The notes below the pieces were generated by a model that was not told the origin of the DNA, made no database searches, and worked only from the letters and a program-made list of their open reading frames with translations. From Dietzia psychralcaliphila (GTDB taxonomy: Bacteria > Actinomycetota > Actinomycetes > Mycobacteriales > Mycobacteriaceae): a stretch of 64,000 bases of DNA. Below, piece by piece: positions 54,254 to 63,121 of this stretch; position 1 is the first letter of the stretch, and each line of letters opens with the position of its first letter. Position numbers and translations under genes: made by a program. The stretch lies in assembly GCF_003096095.1 (NCBI RefSeq), contig NZ_CP015453.1, positions 1,054,001-1,118,000 on the forward strand, given 5' to 3'.

Positions 54254-55663
54254 TCACAGGACCACCACGCCCTCGGCCACACCCACGGCGCGCAGGTCGC
54301 GGTACCAGCGCTCGACGGGGTGTTCCTTGGTGAAGCCGTGCCCGCCGAGCAGTTGGACGCCGTCGAGACCGATCCTCATGCCCTTGTCGGCGGCGATCTT
54401 GCGGGCCAGCGCGGCCTCGCGGGCGAAGGGCAGTCCCTGCTCCGCCCGGGATGCGCCGCGCCAGGTCACCAGGCGCATGCCGTCGAGTTCGGTGGCCATG
54501 TCGGCGACGGCGAAGGCGACCGCCTGACGGTGGGCGATGGGCTCGCCGAACGCCTGACGCTCCTTGACGTACGGGGTCACGTAGTCGAGGACGGCGTGCG
54601 AGGTGCCCACGGCGAGGGACGCCCAGCCCAGGCGGGACAGGCGGATCACGTCGGCGTAGGTCGCGGCACGCTCGTCAGGCGAGGCGTCCGGTCCGCCCAG
54701 GACCGCGTCGGCGGGGAGGGAGACGTCGGTGAGGACGATCCGCCCCAGTCCCGCGGCGCGCAGGCCCATGGACGGGTCGGCCTCCACCACGAGTCCGTCG
54801 GTGTCGGACTCGACCACGAAGAAGGTCGGGAACCCGTCGAGAGAGGCGGCGACGACGAAGAGCTCCGCGCTGCCGGCGGTGGGCACCATCGACTTGACGC
54901 CGTTGAGCGTGAATCCGCCCGGCCCGCGGGTGGCGGTGGTCTTCAGCTCGAACGGATCGAAGAGCGGACGAGGCTCGGCCACCACCACGGCGGCCGCCGG
55001 GACCTGCTCGGAGGCGAAGGCCGGCAGGTAGGACTTCTGCTGGGCGTCCGATCCGAACTGGGTCAGGGTGGTGGCCACGCCGGAGGGCGCAAGGATCGGC
55101 AGGGCCAGTCCCATGTCGCCGTAGGCCAGCGCCTCGGCGACGAGCGAGTTCGTCACCACTCCGCGCTCGGAGGCGATGCCCTCGAACTCCTCGGGCACGT
55201 TGAGCATCGTGGCGCCGATCTCGGCGGACCGGGCCAGCAGGGACGCGGGCGCCTCGGCGGCGTGATCGGCGTCGTGGGCAGCCGGCCGGACGACCTCGGC
55301 GGCGAAGTCGCGCACGGTCTCGACGATCATCTGCTGGTCGTCGTCCAGGGTGAGGTCGAAGAGGTCGGGCCTCGCCTCGGAGTCGGCGTCCGGCAGACGC
55401 TTGGGCGCACCGGATCCGGAGACCTTCTTGAAGGACTTGGTCGCGGCGCCGAGGGTCTTGAAGCCGGTCTTGGTGGCCTCGTAGGTGACCCGGTCGACCT
55501 TCTGGCGCAGGTTGAAACGCTCGGCGAACTCCGACCCGGTGATCGTGGTGAGCGCGCGCATGGCCGCTCCGATCGCGTCGATCCTCGTGGGGTTCTTACC
55601 CGGGGTGGAGGCCTCCGCGCGTCCGGTCGTGGACGGGGACGTGGGGTTCTTGCTCATCATCAC
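54254..55663 (-). CDS. fadE24: Acyl-CoA dehydrogenase FadE24
   Basis: Acyl-CoA dehydrogenase-like subunit (469 aa; M. tuberculosis FadE24, Rv3139, is 468). It has an extra N-terminal region of about 90 residues (KVDRVTYEATKTGFKTLGAATK) before the dehydrogenase fold. The FAD loop is degenerate (VVAEPRPLFDPFEL where fadE23 has ITEPEFGSD), while the C-terminus RDLRAVGVAEGVVVL keeps a Glu near the catalytic position. This suggests divided labour with FadE23. Three consecutive start options lie at 55663-55657 (ATG ATG ATG AGC region). First gene of the fadE24-fadE23 unit. Confidence 0.88.
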   Translation of the reverse strand: MMMSKNPTSPSTTGRAEASTPGKNPTRIDAIGAAMRALTTITGSEFAERFNLRQKVDRVTYEATKTGFKTLGAATKSFKKVSGSGAPKRLPDADSEARPDLFDLTLDDDQQMIVETVRDFAAEVVRPAAHDADHAAEAPASLLARSAEIGATMLNVPEEFEGIASERGVVTNSLVAEALAYGDMGLALPILAPSGVATTLTQFGSDAQQKSYLPAFASEQVPAAAVVVAEPRPLFDPFELKTTATRGPGGFTLNGVKSMVPTAGSAELFVVAASLDGFPTFFVVESDTDGLVVEADPSMGLRAAGLGRIVLTDVSLPADAVLGGPDASPDERAATYADVIRLSRLGWASLAVGTSHAVLDYVTPYVKERQAFGEPIAHRQAVAFAVADMATELDGMRLVTWRGASRAEQGLPFAREAALARKIAADKGMRIGLDGVQLLGGHGFTKEHPVERWYRDLRAVGVAEGVVVL

Positions 55664-55705
55664 CAGCTGTTCTCGTGACGGACGGTGGACTGTGCTGTCG
55701 GCGTC

Positions 55706-55723
55706 ATCTTACTTCGGAGTAAG
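55706..55723 (-). promoter_or_regulatory. fadE24 promoter with overlapping palindromic operator
   Basis: CTTACT-TCGG-AGTAAG (55708-55723) is a 6+6 inverted repeat. On the minus strand its right end merges with TAAGAT (55711-55706), a good -10 for fadE24. A TetR-type repressor site is likely. Confidence 0.5.
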
Positions 55724-55780
55724 TTCCGAGCGCCAGACTTTGCCCGCAAGTCGTCCCAGGCCCTGGTGAGAGCGTTCCGG

Positions 55781-56590
55781 TCAGCCGCGAAGGAGTGCGA
55801 CGGCCTGGTCGACCGCGCCTGGACGGCCCGCCACGAACCAGTCGTAGCCGTTCACCTCGACGGTCGCGCAGACCCCGCCCGCGCCCTCGACCAGTGCCCG
55901 GCCGGGAAGCCAGTCCCACTCCGGACACGAGTGCTGACACCACACCGTGTGGACTCCGCAGGCCACCGACGCCAGGTCGACCGAACCCGAACCGAGCATG
56001 CGGATCGTCGCCGCGCCGCGGCTGACCCGGTGGAAGGGGTCGGCGAGGTCGGGGTCGGCGAAGAACGGCGGGTGGAGATAGGTGGCCAGGCTGCCGGCGG
56101 CGAGGTCCCCGGGGGCGAGGCGGGCCACGGGGACGCCGTTGCGGCGCGTGGGCACATCCGAACCCCCGACGAAGGTGTCCCCGGTGACGGGCCGGTGGAC
56201 CGCCCCCAGTAGATAGTCGTCCGGACCGGTGACGGCGACGGCCGAGCACCAGTAGTCGGAACCGTTGACGAAGTTGTAGGTCCCGTCGACCGGGTCGACC
56301 ACCCACCTGCGCTCGTGCCGTCCGGGGACCAGGGTCCCCTCCTCGCCTAGGACCCCGTCATCGGGCCGGTGGGTGGCCAGGAGGGCGGTGATCTGGTGTT
56401 CGGCGGCATTGTCGGCCTCGGTGACCACGTCGGAGACCGAGGTCTTGTGGCGCACGTCCAGTCCGTCCTCGCGCAGGCGCCGCGCGAGGGACCCGGCGTC
56501 GACGACGAGTCTGGCGGCCAGATCGGCGTCGGCCATGGGCGTGACGGCCTCGTCGGACGGTGGCCGCCGGTGGCGGGTGTCAGGGGACAT
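55781..56590 (-). CDS. hisN: Histidinol-phosphatase HisN (inositol monophosphatase family)
   Basis: Mg-dependent phosphatase (269 aa) of the IMPase fold, acting on histidinol phosphate in histidine synthesis; the inositol-1-phosphatase paralogues are similar. Metal ligands are Glu in GEEGT and the Asp pair in VVDPVDGTYNF, with the third Asp in CPEWDWLPG. ATG 56590 with GGAGGAAAT upstream; longer frames upstream overlap the prfB promoter and are not used. In corynebacteria hisN sits beside prfB, as here; in mycobacteria it is beside fadE24. Confidence 0.85.
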   Translation of the reverse strand: MSPDTRHRRPPSDEAVTPMADADLAARLVVDAGSLARRLREDGLDVRHKTSVSDVVTEADNAAEHQITALLATHRPDDGVLGEEGTLVPGRHERRWVVDPVDGTYNFVNGSDYWCSAVAVTGPDDYLLGAVHRPVTGDTFVGGSDVPTRRNGVPVARLAPGDLAAGSLATYLHPPFFADPDLADPFHRVSRGAATIRMLGSGSVDLASVACGVHTVWCQHSCPEWDWLPGRALVEGAGGVCATVEVNGYDWFVAGRPGAVDQAVALLRG

Positions 56591-56742
56591 CGATTTCCTC
56601 CGCTGGGCCGCGGCGGCCCGCTGACCTCGGGCGGTAGCGGGTCCGTCGCTGGCGACGCTACCCCCGTCGGTCGACGGCAGGGCGTGCCCCGGACCGCGGG
56701 CAGGTGGCGGGTGGGGAAACGCGAGGCGGGCCGCGGGCCGCG

Positions 56743-56748
56743 TAGAGT
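56743..56748 (+). promoter_or_regulatory. -10 element of a leaderless transcript (prfB)
   Basis: TAGAGT lies eight bases before the GTG at 56757; no ribosome binding site is present. Confidence 0.45.
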
Positions 56749-56756
56749 TGGATCCC

Positions 56757-57866
56757 GTGCACCCTGACGTTTCCGCCGACATCGCAGCCCTCGACGCCAC
56801 CATGACCACGGTCGAGAAGGTCCTCGACATCGAGGAGCTCGCCCGTCGTGTCGACGAGCTTGAGCAGATGGCCGCCGATCCCGACCTGTGGAACGACCAG
56901 GACCGGGCGCAGAAGGTGACCAGCGAGCTCTCCTACATCCAAGCCGACCTGCGCCGGTGCCGCGAACTGCGTCAGCGGCTCGAGGACCTCCCGCTGATGT
57001 ACGAGCTGGCGGAGGAGGAGGGCGGCGGCGCCGTCGAGGACGCGGACGCCGAGCGCGTCCAGCTGCGTGAGGACGTCGAGGCCATCGAGGTCAAGACGAT
57101 GCTCAGCGGCGAGTACGACCAGCGTGAGGCGGTGGTCAACATCCGTGCGGGCGCCGGCGGGGTCGACGCCGCGGACTTCGCCGAGATGCTCATGCGCATG
57201 TACGTGCGGTGGGCGGAGAAGGCCGGCCACAAGGTCGAGGTCTACGACACCTCGTACGCCGAGGAGGCGGGCATCAAGTCCGCGACGTTCGTCGTCCACG
57301 ACCCGTACATGTACGGCACGCTCTCCGTCGAGCAGGGCACCCACCGGCTCGTGCGCATCAGCCCGTTCGACAACCAGGGCAGGCGCCAGACCTCGTTCGC
57401 CGAGGTCGAGGTGCTGCCCGTGGTGGAGACGACGGACTCGATCGAGGTGAACGAGAACGAGGTGCGGGTCGACGTCTACCGCTCGTCCGGCCCCGGCGGG
57501 CAGTCCGTCAACACCACCGACTCCGCGGTCCGCCTCACCCACGTCCCGACCGGGATCGTGGTGACGTGTCAGAACGAGAAGTCGCAGCTGCAGAACAAGG
57601 TCGCGGCCATGAAGGTCCTGCAGGCCAAGCTGCTCGCGCGCAAGCAGCAGGAGGAGCGGGCGGCCATGGACGCGCTCGGGTCGGGTGGAAACGCCTCCTG
57701 GGGCAACCAGATGCGCTCGTACGTCCTGCACCCGTACCAGATGGTCAAGGACCTGCGGACCGAGTTCGAGGTCAACAACCCGTCCGCGGTACTCGACGGT
57801 GATCTCGACGGGTTCATCGAGGCCGGTATCCGGTGGCGGATGCGGGAGGGGGCCGGCGCGGAGTGA
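56757..57866 (+). CDS. prfB: Peptide chain release factor 2
   Basis: Release factor (369 aa) recognising UAA and UGA. The codon-reading tripeptide SPF is in [12 protein letters not shown] (about 201-203), and the GGQ hydrolysis motif is in [17 protein letters not shown] (about 247-249). The N-terminal coiled coil begins [15 protein letters not shown]. The frame is continuous: no programmed frameshift is present, as in other actinobacteria. GTG 56757 is chosen from the leaderless -10; a TTG at 56748 overlaps that element. The stop overlaps the mscS GTG. Confidence 0.96.
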   Translation: MHPDVSADIAALDATMTTVEKVLDIEELARRVDELEQMAADPDLWNDQDRAQKVTSELSYIQADLRRCRELRQRLEDLPLMYELAEEEGGGAVEDADAERVQLREDVEAIEVKTMLSGEYDQREAVVNIRAGAGGVDAADFAEMLMRMYVRWAEKAGHKVEVYDTSYAEEAGIKSATFVVHDPYMYGTLSVEQGTHRLVRISPFDNQGRRQTSFAEVEVLPVVETTDSIEVNENEVRVDVYRSSGPGGQSVNTTDSAVRLTHVPTGIVVTCQNEKSQLQNKVAAMKVLQAKLLARKQQEERAAMDALGSGGNASWGNQMRSYVLHPYQMVKDLRTEFEVNNPSAVLDGDLDGFIEAGIRWRMREGAGAE

Positions 57867-58759
57867 GTCTCCAGAGTGACTTCGGCCCGATCCTGACCTG
57901 GCTCAGCAACGACGGCCTCGAGGTCGTCCTCCTGATCCTCGGCGCCGCCCTGATGACGCGGGTGATCGCCAAGATCGCGCGGATGTGGACCGGGCGGATC
58001 GACTCCCGACACGCCGGCGAGGACTTCTGGTCGGAGGAGTCCAAGCACCTCCACTCGCTCATCCAGGTGATCTCCTACGTCGCGGTGGGGATGCTGTACA
58101 TCCTCTTCGGCATCCAGATCCTGCTGCGATTCGGCGTGAACCTGGTCGCGCTCGTCGCCCCGGCCACGGTGCTCGGTGCGGCACTGGGCTTCGGTGCCCA
58201 GAAGATCGTCCAGGACTTCCTCGCCGGGTTCTTCGTCCTCGCCGAGCGGCAGTACGGCTACGGCGACATCGTCGAGTTGACCACGGCTACCGGCGTCACC
58301 GCCGGCACGGTCGAGGACGTCACGCTGCGGATCACCCGGCTGCGCACCCTCGACGGTGAGGCGGTGATCGTCCCCAACGGGCAGATCGTCACCGCCATCA
58401 ACCAGTCGCAGGACTGGGCCCGCGCGATCATCGACGTGCCGGTGCCCAACAACGCGGACATGGACAAGGCCCACGAGGTCCTCGCACAGGTCTGCCGGGA
58501 GATCGTCGACGACGAGCGGGTGGGTCAGTACGTCCTGGACGAGCCCACCGTGATGGGCGTGCAGTCCATCCGGCTCGAGCAGACGGTGATCCGACTGTTG
58601 GCCCGGACCAAGCCCGGTATGCAGTGGGAGGTGGGCCGCCGGATGCGCGCGATCATCCTGCGCCGCTTCCGTGCCGAGGGGATCGTCCTCGAGCCCGAGG
58701 CGCTGGCGGCGATCCGCGCGGGCATGCTCCGCCCGCCGACCGGAGAGGGGAGCGTGTGA
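57863..58759 (+). CDS. MscS-family mechanosensitive channel (Rv3104c-like)
   Basis: Small-conductance mechanosensitive channel subunit (298 aa) with three membrane helices (about 13-35, 66-90, 93-125). The pore helix is [24 protein letters not shown], the canonical Gly/Ala-rich TM3, followed by the beta domain with GDIVEL and VIVPNGQI. The N-terminus is short. GTG start overlapping prfB; TGATG junction with the next gene. Gene order matches Rv3104c. Confidence 0.9.
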   Translation: MSLQSDFGPILTWLSNDGLEVVLLILGAALMTRVIAKIARMWTGRIDSRHAGEDFWSEESKHLHSLIQVISYVAVGMLYILFGIQILLRFGVNLVALVAPATVLGAALGFGAQKIVQDFLAGFFVLAERQYGYGDIVELTTATGVTAGTVEDVTLRITRLRTLDGEAVIVPNGQIVTAINQSQDWARAIIDVPVPNNADMDKAHEVLAQVCREIVDDERVGQYVLDEPTVMGVQSIRLEQTVIRLLARTKPGMQWEVGRRMRAIILRRFRAEGIVLEPEALAAIRAGMLRPPTGEGSV

Positions 58760-59370
58760 TGTCCGAGCACCGTGACGACAACCCGACATCCGGCCGACAG
58801 GGGCCTCCGGACCAGGGCGACCAGCAGACGGATGCCGCGAACACGCGGGACCTGAAGGTCACCGGCGATCCACTGGGCCTCGGTGGGACGCCCGATCCCG
58901 ACGCCCCGTCCCGGAGTCCCCGGCCGAGGATCGTGTCGCTCCTCGGGGAGTTCTTCACGATGTCGCGGACCACCGCGGTCCTCCTGGTGATGTTCGTGTT
59001 GCTCGCCATCCTGTACTCGATGGTCAAGGACGAACCCGTCGTCGCCATCCGGCCCCCGGGACCTCCGGTGACCACCTCGGAGAACGGGCCGGCCACGTCG
59101 ACCGATCCCGCCACCACCACGCCCCCGACCGAGCCGGTCACCGAGACCAGCGTGCCGTCGGTGACGACTCCCTCGGTGCCCACGGGTGGCACCACTGATG
59201 ATCCGACGACTGACGGGCAACAGACCACCGCCCCGACGGGGAACCGGACTACTCAGCAGGCGCCGCAGCAGACGCAACCTCAGCAACAACCGCAACCCCA
59301 GCAACAGCCACAGTTGGTCCCGGAGGGCGCGGCTGCGGGCCCGACCGGTGGCGACGAGACCTCGGAGTAG
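58759..59370 (+). CDS. Thr/Pro/Gln-rich single-pass membrane protein (Rv3103c-like)
   Basis: Protein (203 aa) with a polar N-terminal region (about 1-68), one helix (about 69-88, TAVLLVMFVLLAILYSMV) and an extracytoplasmic tail dominated by Thr, Pro and later Gln (QQAPQQTQPQQQPQPQQQ). The low-complexity tail could span or contact the cell wall. Function unknown; position between mscS and ftsE matches Rv3103c. ATG overlapping the mscS stop by one base. Confidence 0.8.
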   Translation: MSEHRDDNPTSGRQGPPDQGDQQTDAANTRDLKVTGDPLGLGGTPDPDAPSRSPRPRIVSLLGEFFTMSRTTAVLLVMFVLLAILYSMVKDEPVVAIRPPGPPVTTSENGPATSTDPATTTPPTEPVTETSVPSVTTPSVPTGGTTDDPTTDGQQTTAPTGNRTTQQAPQQTQPQQQPQPQQQPQLVPEGAAAGPTGGDETSE

Positions 59371-59443
59371 TGCGCGGGGCACGTCGAGTCCGGTGGTCGG
59401 CGACGAACCGAGCCGACCCCGAGCCGTGTGACTGGAGTAGCGC

Positions 59444-59449
59444 TAGTCT
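59444..59449 (+). promoter_or_regulatory. -10 element of a leaderless transcript (ftsE)
   Basis: TAGTCT stands exactly six bases before the GTG start of ftsE. Confidence 0.55.
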
Positions 59450-59455
59450 ATTGGT

Positions 59456-60145
59456 GTGATCAGTGCTACTCATGTGACTAAGTCGTATGCGTCCTCGAGA
59501 CGCCCGGCTCTGTCCGACGTGAGCGTGGAGATCGCCGAGGGGGAGTTCGCGTTCCTCATCGGCGCCTCCGGCTCGGGCAAGTCCACCTTCCTGCGGTTGC
59601 TGCTCCGCGAGGACAAGCCCGATTCCGGGACCCTCGTCGTGGCCGGCCACGACCTCACCCGCATGAAGGCGTCCTCGGTGCCGGTGTTCCGGCGCACACT
59701 CGGCTGCGTATTCCAGGACTTCCGGCTACTCGAGGGGAAGACAGTGGCCGAGAACGTGGCGTTCGCTCTGCAGGTGATCGGCACATCGCGGCGGACGATC
59801 GACAAGGTCGTCCCGGAGACGCTCGAGATGGTGGGCCTGGGTCGCGAGGCGGACCGGCGACCGCACGAGCTCTCCGGTGGCGAGCAGCAACGTGTCGCGA
59901 TCGCGCGGGCGTTCGTCAACCGGCCACGGCTGTTGCTCGCCGACGAACCGACCGGGAACCTCGACCCGGAGACCAGCGAGGACATCATGCTGCTGCTCGA
60001 CCGGATCAACCGGACCGGGACAACGGTCGTCATGGCCACCCACGACCGGCACATCGTCGACCGCTCACGGCGCCGCGTGGTGGAGCTCGTCGACGGGCAG
60101 GTCGTCCGCGACGACTCGCGGGGCACCTACGGGGTGGATCGCTGA
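59456..60145 (+). CDS. ftsE: Cell division ATP-binding protein FtsE
   Basis: ABC ATPase (229 aa) that with FtsX controls peptidoglycan hydrolases at the septum. Walker [12 protein letters not shown]-loop [11 protein letters not shown], signature LSGGEQQR, Walker [13 protein letters not shown] and H-loop MATHDRHIV are intact. GTG start, leaderless by the adjacent -10. Stop overlaps the ftsX ATG (TGATG). Confidence 0.96.
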   Translation: MISATHVTKSYASSRRPALSDVSVEIAEGEFAFLIGASGSGKSTFLRLLLREDKPDSGTLVVAGHDLTRMKASSVPVFRRTLGCVFQDFRLLEGKTVAENVAFALQVIGTSRRTIDKVVPETLEMVGLGREADRRPHELSGGEQQRVAIARAFVNRPRLLLADEPTGNLDPETSEDIMLLLDRINRTGTTVVMATHDRHIVDRSRRRVVELVDGQVVRDDSRGTYGVDR

Positions 60146-61047
60146 TGGCCGTGAAGTTCATCGCGTCCGAGGTCGGCCAGGGCCTGCGCCGGAATCTGTC
60201 CATGACCCTGGCGATGATCATCACCACCGCCGTGGCCTTGGCGATGCTCGGCGCCGGGGTCCTGGTGGTGATGACCGCATCGGCCAGTCAGGTCAAGTAC
60301 GACTACCTCAACGAGTTCCGCGTCTACGTGGACCGGTCCATCTCGCTCGAGGACCCCGACTGCACCTCGGCGTGCGGGGAGATCCGGGAGGAGCTCGAGG
60401 CCACCGCCGGCGTCGCCTCGGTGGAGTACAAGAACCCGCAGGAGACATACGAGGAGTTCGTGGACCTGTTCGCCTCCACCGATCCGGTCCTCGTGGAGTC
60501 GACCTCCCCGGACGCCCTCGGTTCGCGGTTCACGCTCACGCTCGAGGACCCGACCCGCGCGGAATCCGTCGCCGAAGCCCTGGGCGGCGTCACGGGGATC
60601 GAGATCGTGCAGGGGCAGGGGGAGCTGGTCGAGCGGGTCTTCTCGGTGTTGGACGGTGTTCGTAACGCCGCCTTCGCCGTGGCGGTGGTCCAACTCGTGG
60701 CCACCGTGCTGCTCATCGCCAACATGACGCAGATCGCGGCGTACACCCGCCGGACGGCGCTGGGGATCATGCGACTGGTGGGGGCGAGCCGCTGGTACAC
60801 CGAGCTCCCGTTCGTGCTCGAGGCGGTGATCGCCGCCGTGGTCGGCGCACTGCTCGCCGTGGGTGGACTGCTCGCGGCGAAGCGCGTCTTCCTCGACAGG
60901 GTGCTGGCCGAGGCGTACCGGGCGAACCTGGTGGAGCGGATCACCACCAACGACATCCTGCTCCTGGCCCCGGTCCTCGTGGTGGCGGGCGCCCTGGCGT
61001 CCGCGCTCACCGCGTGGGTCACCCTTCGGATCACGGTTCGGCACTGA
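60145..61047 (+). CDS. ftsX: Cell division membrane protein FtsX
   Basis: Permease-like partner of FtsE (300 aa). Four helices: about 21-45, 170-195, 225-250 and 270-292. The large extracytoplasmic loop (about 50-160) holds the hydrolase-binding domain, with DPDCTSAC containing two Cys three residues apart that could form a disulfide. The motif GIMRLVGASRWY (about 208-219) is the family hallmark. Activator of a RipC-type endopeptidase in mycobacteria. Confidence 0.95.
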   Translation: MAVKFIASEVGQGLRRNLSMTLAMIITTAVALAMLGAGVLVVMTASASQVKYDYLNEFRVYVDRSISLEDPDCTSACGEIREELEATAGVASVEYKNPQETYEEFVDLFASTDPVLVESTSPDALGSRFTLTLEDPTRAESVAEALGGVTGIEIVQGQGELVERVFSVLDGVRNAAFAVAVVQLVATVLLIANMTQIAAYTRRTALGIMRLVGASRWYTELPFVLEAVIAAVVGALLAVGGLLAAKRVFLDRVLAEAYRANLVERITTNDILLLAPVLVVAGALASALTAWVTLRITVRH

Positions 61048-61106
61048 TCCCGCACTGATCTAGACTCAAGGATCTGCCCGACTACCGCACGAGGAGGTGA
61101 GCCGAC

Positions 61107-61613
61107 GTGGCCAAGAAGGGGAAGAAGGGTGCGTCGACCCTCGGCCGTGACGGCAGCGTGGTCGCGAGCAACCGCAAGGCCCGGCACGAGTACACGATCC
61201 TCGGCACCTACGAGGCGGGCATCGCTCTGTTGGGAACCGAGATCAAGAGCATGCGCGAGGGCCAGGCCTCGTTGGTCGACGCGTTCGCGACGATCGACGA
61301 CGGCGAGCTGTGGCTCCGCGGGCTCCACATCCCCGAGTACTCCCACGGGAACTGGACCAACCATGCGCCCAAGCGGGCCCGCAAGCTGCTGATGCACCGC
61401 CGAGAGATCGACTCGCTCGTCGGCAAGGTGCGGGACGGCAATGCCACGCTCGTCCCGCTGTCCCTCTACTTCGTGAACGGACGGGTGAAGGTCGAACTCG
61501 CCGTCGCGCGGGGTAAGCAAGCCCACGACAAACGTCATGACCTCGCCAAACGGACCGCCGAGCGCGAGGCCGTTCGCGAACTCGGCAGGAGGATCAAGGG
61601 CATGCACGCATGA
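61107..61613 (+). CDS. smpB: SsrA-binding protein SmpB
   Basis: tmRNA chaperone (168 aa) for trans-translation. Beta-barrel signatures are NRKARHEYTILGTYEAGIAL, GTEIKSMREGQASL and NWTNHAPKRARKLLMHR; the basic C-terminal tail (KRTAEREAVRELGRRIKG) enters the mRNA channel. GTG 61107 with GAGGAGGTG upstream. The ssrA gene lies 950 bp downstream, after one DMT permease gene whose ATG overlaps the smpB stop. Confidence 0.96.
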   Translation: MAKKGKKGASTLGRDGSVVASNRKARHEYTILGTYEAGIALLGTEIKSMREGQASLVDAFATIDDGELWLRGLHIPEYSHGNWTNHAPKRARKLLMHRREIDSLVGKVRDGNATLVPLSLYFVNGRVKVELAVARGKQAHDKRHDLAKRTAEREAVRELGRRIKGMHA

Positions 61614-62458
61614 TGCCCGTCGCGCTGGCGTCGACCTCGGCGGTGGCGTACGGCATCAGCGACTATCTCGGCGGTGTCGCATCCCGTCGCGCCCGCGCGC
61701 TCCGGGTCGTCAGCGTGTCGTACCCGCTGTCGATCGTGCTCGTCGGGGCGGCGGCCGTGGTGGCCGGCGGTTCACCGACCCTGGTCGGGTTGGCCTGGGG
61801 GATGACATCGGGTCTCCTGTCAGGGATCGCCGTGTGGTCGTTCTACGTCGCGCTCTCGCGCGGGCCGATGAGCGTGATCTCGCCGATCACGGCGGTTCTG
61901 GCCGCGTCGGTGCCGCTCGCGTTCGGACTGGCGGCAGGGGAACGGCCCGGCACGGGAGCGTTGGTCGGGATGTCGCTGGCGCTCGTCGCGACGGTCCTGG
62001 TCTCACTGGAGAGCGACGAAGGGTCGTCGATCGGTCACGGTCGTCTGACCCCGCAGCTGGTGGTGCTCACGGTGATCTCGGGGCTGGCGTTCGCGGGCTT
62101 CTTCGTCCTGTTGGCCCAGGTTCCGGCGGGTGAGGGGCTGTGGCCGGTCGCGGCATCGCGGATCGGCGCCACCGCAGTCGTCCTGACGGCGGCGTTCGCG
62201 GCCCGCGAATCGTTCAGGTTCTCCCGACGTCTCATCGCGATCGGCCTGGTCCTGGCGGTGTTCGACGCGGTCGCCAACGGCGCCTTCTACTTCGCCTCCC
62301 AGGCGGGGATGCTCTCGCTGGTCAGCGTGATCGCCGCGCTCTACCCCGCGTTCACGGTCGCACTGGCCATCACCCACGGTGGAGAACGCCTGCGTGCGGT
62401 CCAGGTGGTCGGGCTGACGCTGGCCGGGGTGTCCATAGCGCTGCTCGCGTTGGGCTGA
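61610..62458 (+). CDS. EamA/DMT-family permease
   Basis: Drug/metabolite-type transporter (282 aa) with about ten helices in two EamA repeats. Each repeat ends in the typical pattern: GPMSVISPITAVLAASVPLAFGLAAGERP in the first, LSLVSVIAALYPAFTVALAITHGGERL in the second. Substrate unknown. ATG overlaps the smpB TGA (ATGA). It separates smpB from ssrA, as a small insertion in the trans-translation locus. Confidence 0.88.
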   Translation: MMPVALASTSAVAYGISDYLGGVASRRARALRVVSVSYPLSIVLVGAAAVVAGGSPTLVGLAWGMTSGLLSGIAVWSFYVALSRGPMSVISPITAVLAASVPLAFGLAAGERPGTGALVGMSLALVATVLVSLESDEGSSIGHGRLTPQLVVLTVISGLAFAGFFVLLAQVPAGEGLWPVAASRIGATAVVLTAAFAARESFRFSRRLIAIGLVLAVFDAVANGAFYFASQAGMLSLVSVIAALYPAFTVALAITHGGERLRAVQVVGLTLAGVSIALLALG

Positions 62459-62483
62459 CCGAGCTCGTGGTGGGCTGACCGAG
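62451..62483. repeat. 13-bp direct repeat at the end of the DMT gene
   Basis: TGGGCTGACCGAG at 62451-62463 (including the stop codon) is repeated at 62471-62483, seven bases further on. Confidence 0.6.
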
Positions 62484-62519
62484 ACGGATGTCACCCTGGC
62501 GGTGGGGCCCCGGTCGGGG

Positions 62520-62525
62520 TAGGGT
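62520..62525 (+). promoter_or_regulatory. Candidate -10 of ssrA
   Basis: TAGGGT lies 35 bases before the mature tmRNA 5' end, leaving a short precursor leader. No clear -35. Confidence 0.35.
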
Positions 62526-62559
62526 CAAGGGTCCGTCGATGAGAGTCGGCGGACCTGAC

Positions 62560-62933
62560 GGGGCTGATGTGGTTTCGACTACGTGAGTTGACGCAGGGGA
62601 AGCGTGCCGGTGCAGGCCAGAGACCACCGTAAGCGTCGCGGCAACCAATTACGCGCCGATACCAATCAGCGCGACTACGCCCTCGCTGCCTGACAGCGGG
62701 CTCGTAGTCTGTCGGCCCGGGGTCGCCCTCGCCCCGGTCACCGGCATCATCTAGAGGGATCACCGGCTCACCCGGTCACGGGGTGGGTCGGGACATCCAA
62801 CAGTGACTGGGATCGTCATCGCCGACATGTCCGCATGAGGGCGAGATCCGAGTAGAGACCAACGCGGACTGCGCACGGAGAAGCCCTGCCGATGCTGCGG
62901 AGGACCCGGGTTCAATTCCCGGCAGCTCCACCA
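62560..62933 (+). ncRNA. ssrA: tmRNA (SsrA)
   Basis: Transfer-messenger RNA of 374 nt. The 5' GGGGCTG (62560-62566) pairs with CAGCTCC (62923-62929) to form the acceptor stem, followed by discriminator A and encoded CCA. The T-arm GACCCGGGTTCAATTCCCGG lies near the 3' end. The resume codon GCC at 62655 opens the tag ADTNQRDYALAA ending at TGA 62691-62693; mycobacterial tags read ADSHQRDYALAA. Pseudoknot stems flank the tag. Partner SmpB is encoded upstream. Confidence 0.97.
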
Positions 62934-62938
62934 TCGGG

Positions 62939-62973
62939 CCGAGCCCCCGGTCGATCATCGACCGGGGGCTCGG
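62939..62973 (+). terminator. Terminator after ssrA
   Basis: A perfect 16-bp stem (62939-62954 with 62958-62973) and a TCA loop begin five bases after the tmRNA CCA; TGCATTT follows. Confidence 0.9.
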
Positions 62974-63049
62974 TGCATTTCTCCACAGCGCCACCGGCCC
63001 CGGGCTCCACCCCACGGCCCGCCCGTCCCGGCCCGGGTCGCGGTTTCGG

Positions 63050-63055
63050 TACCCT
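63050..63055 (+). promoter_or_regulatory. Candidate -10 of the DsbA-like gene
   Basis: TACCCT between the ssrA terminator and the gene start would give a leader of about 60 bases containing the GAAAGG ribosome binding site. Confidence 0.35.
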
Positions 63056-63121
63056 CTCGGTAGTCGCCGATCGCTCGGAGAAGTGCCGACGGTTTCCCAG
63101 TAGAGAAAGGCTCACTCACAC

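Noticed and set aside
59220-59330. CAG/CAA-rich stretch as a CRISPR or satellite repeat
   Set aside because: It encodes the Gln/Pro tail of the Rv3103c-like protein; units are irregular and there are no spacers.
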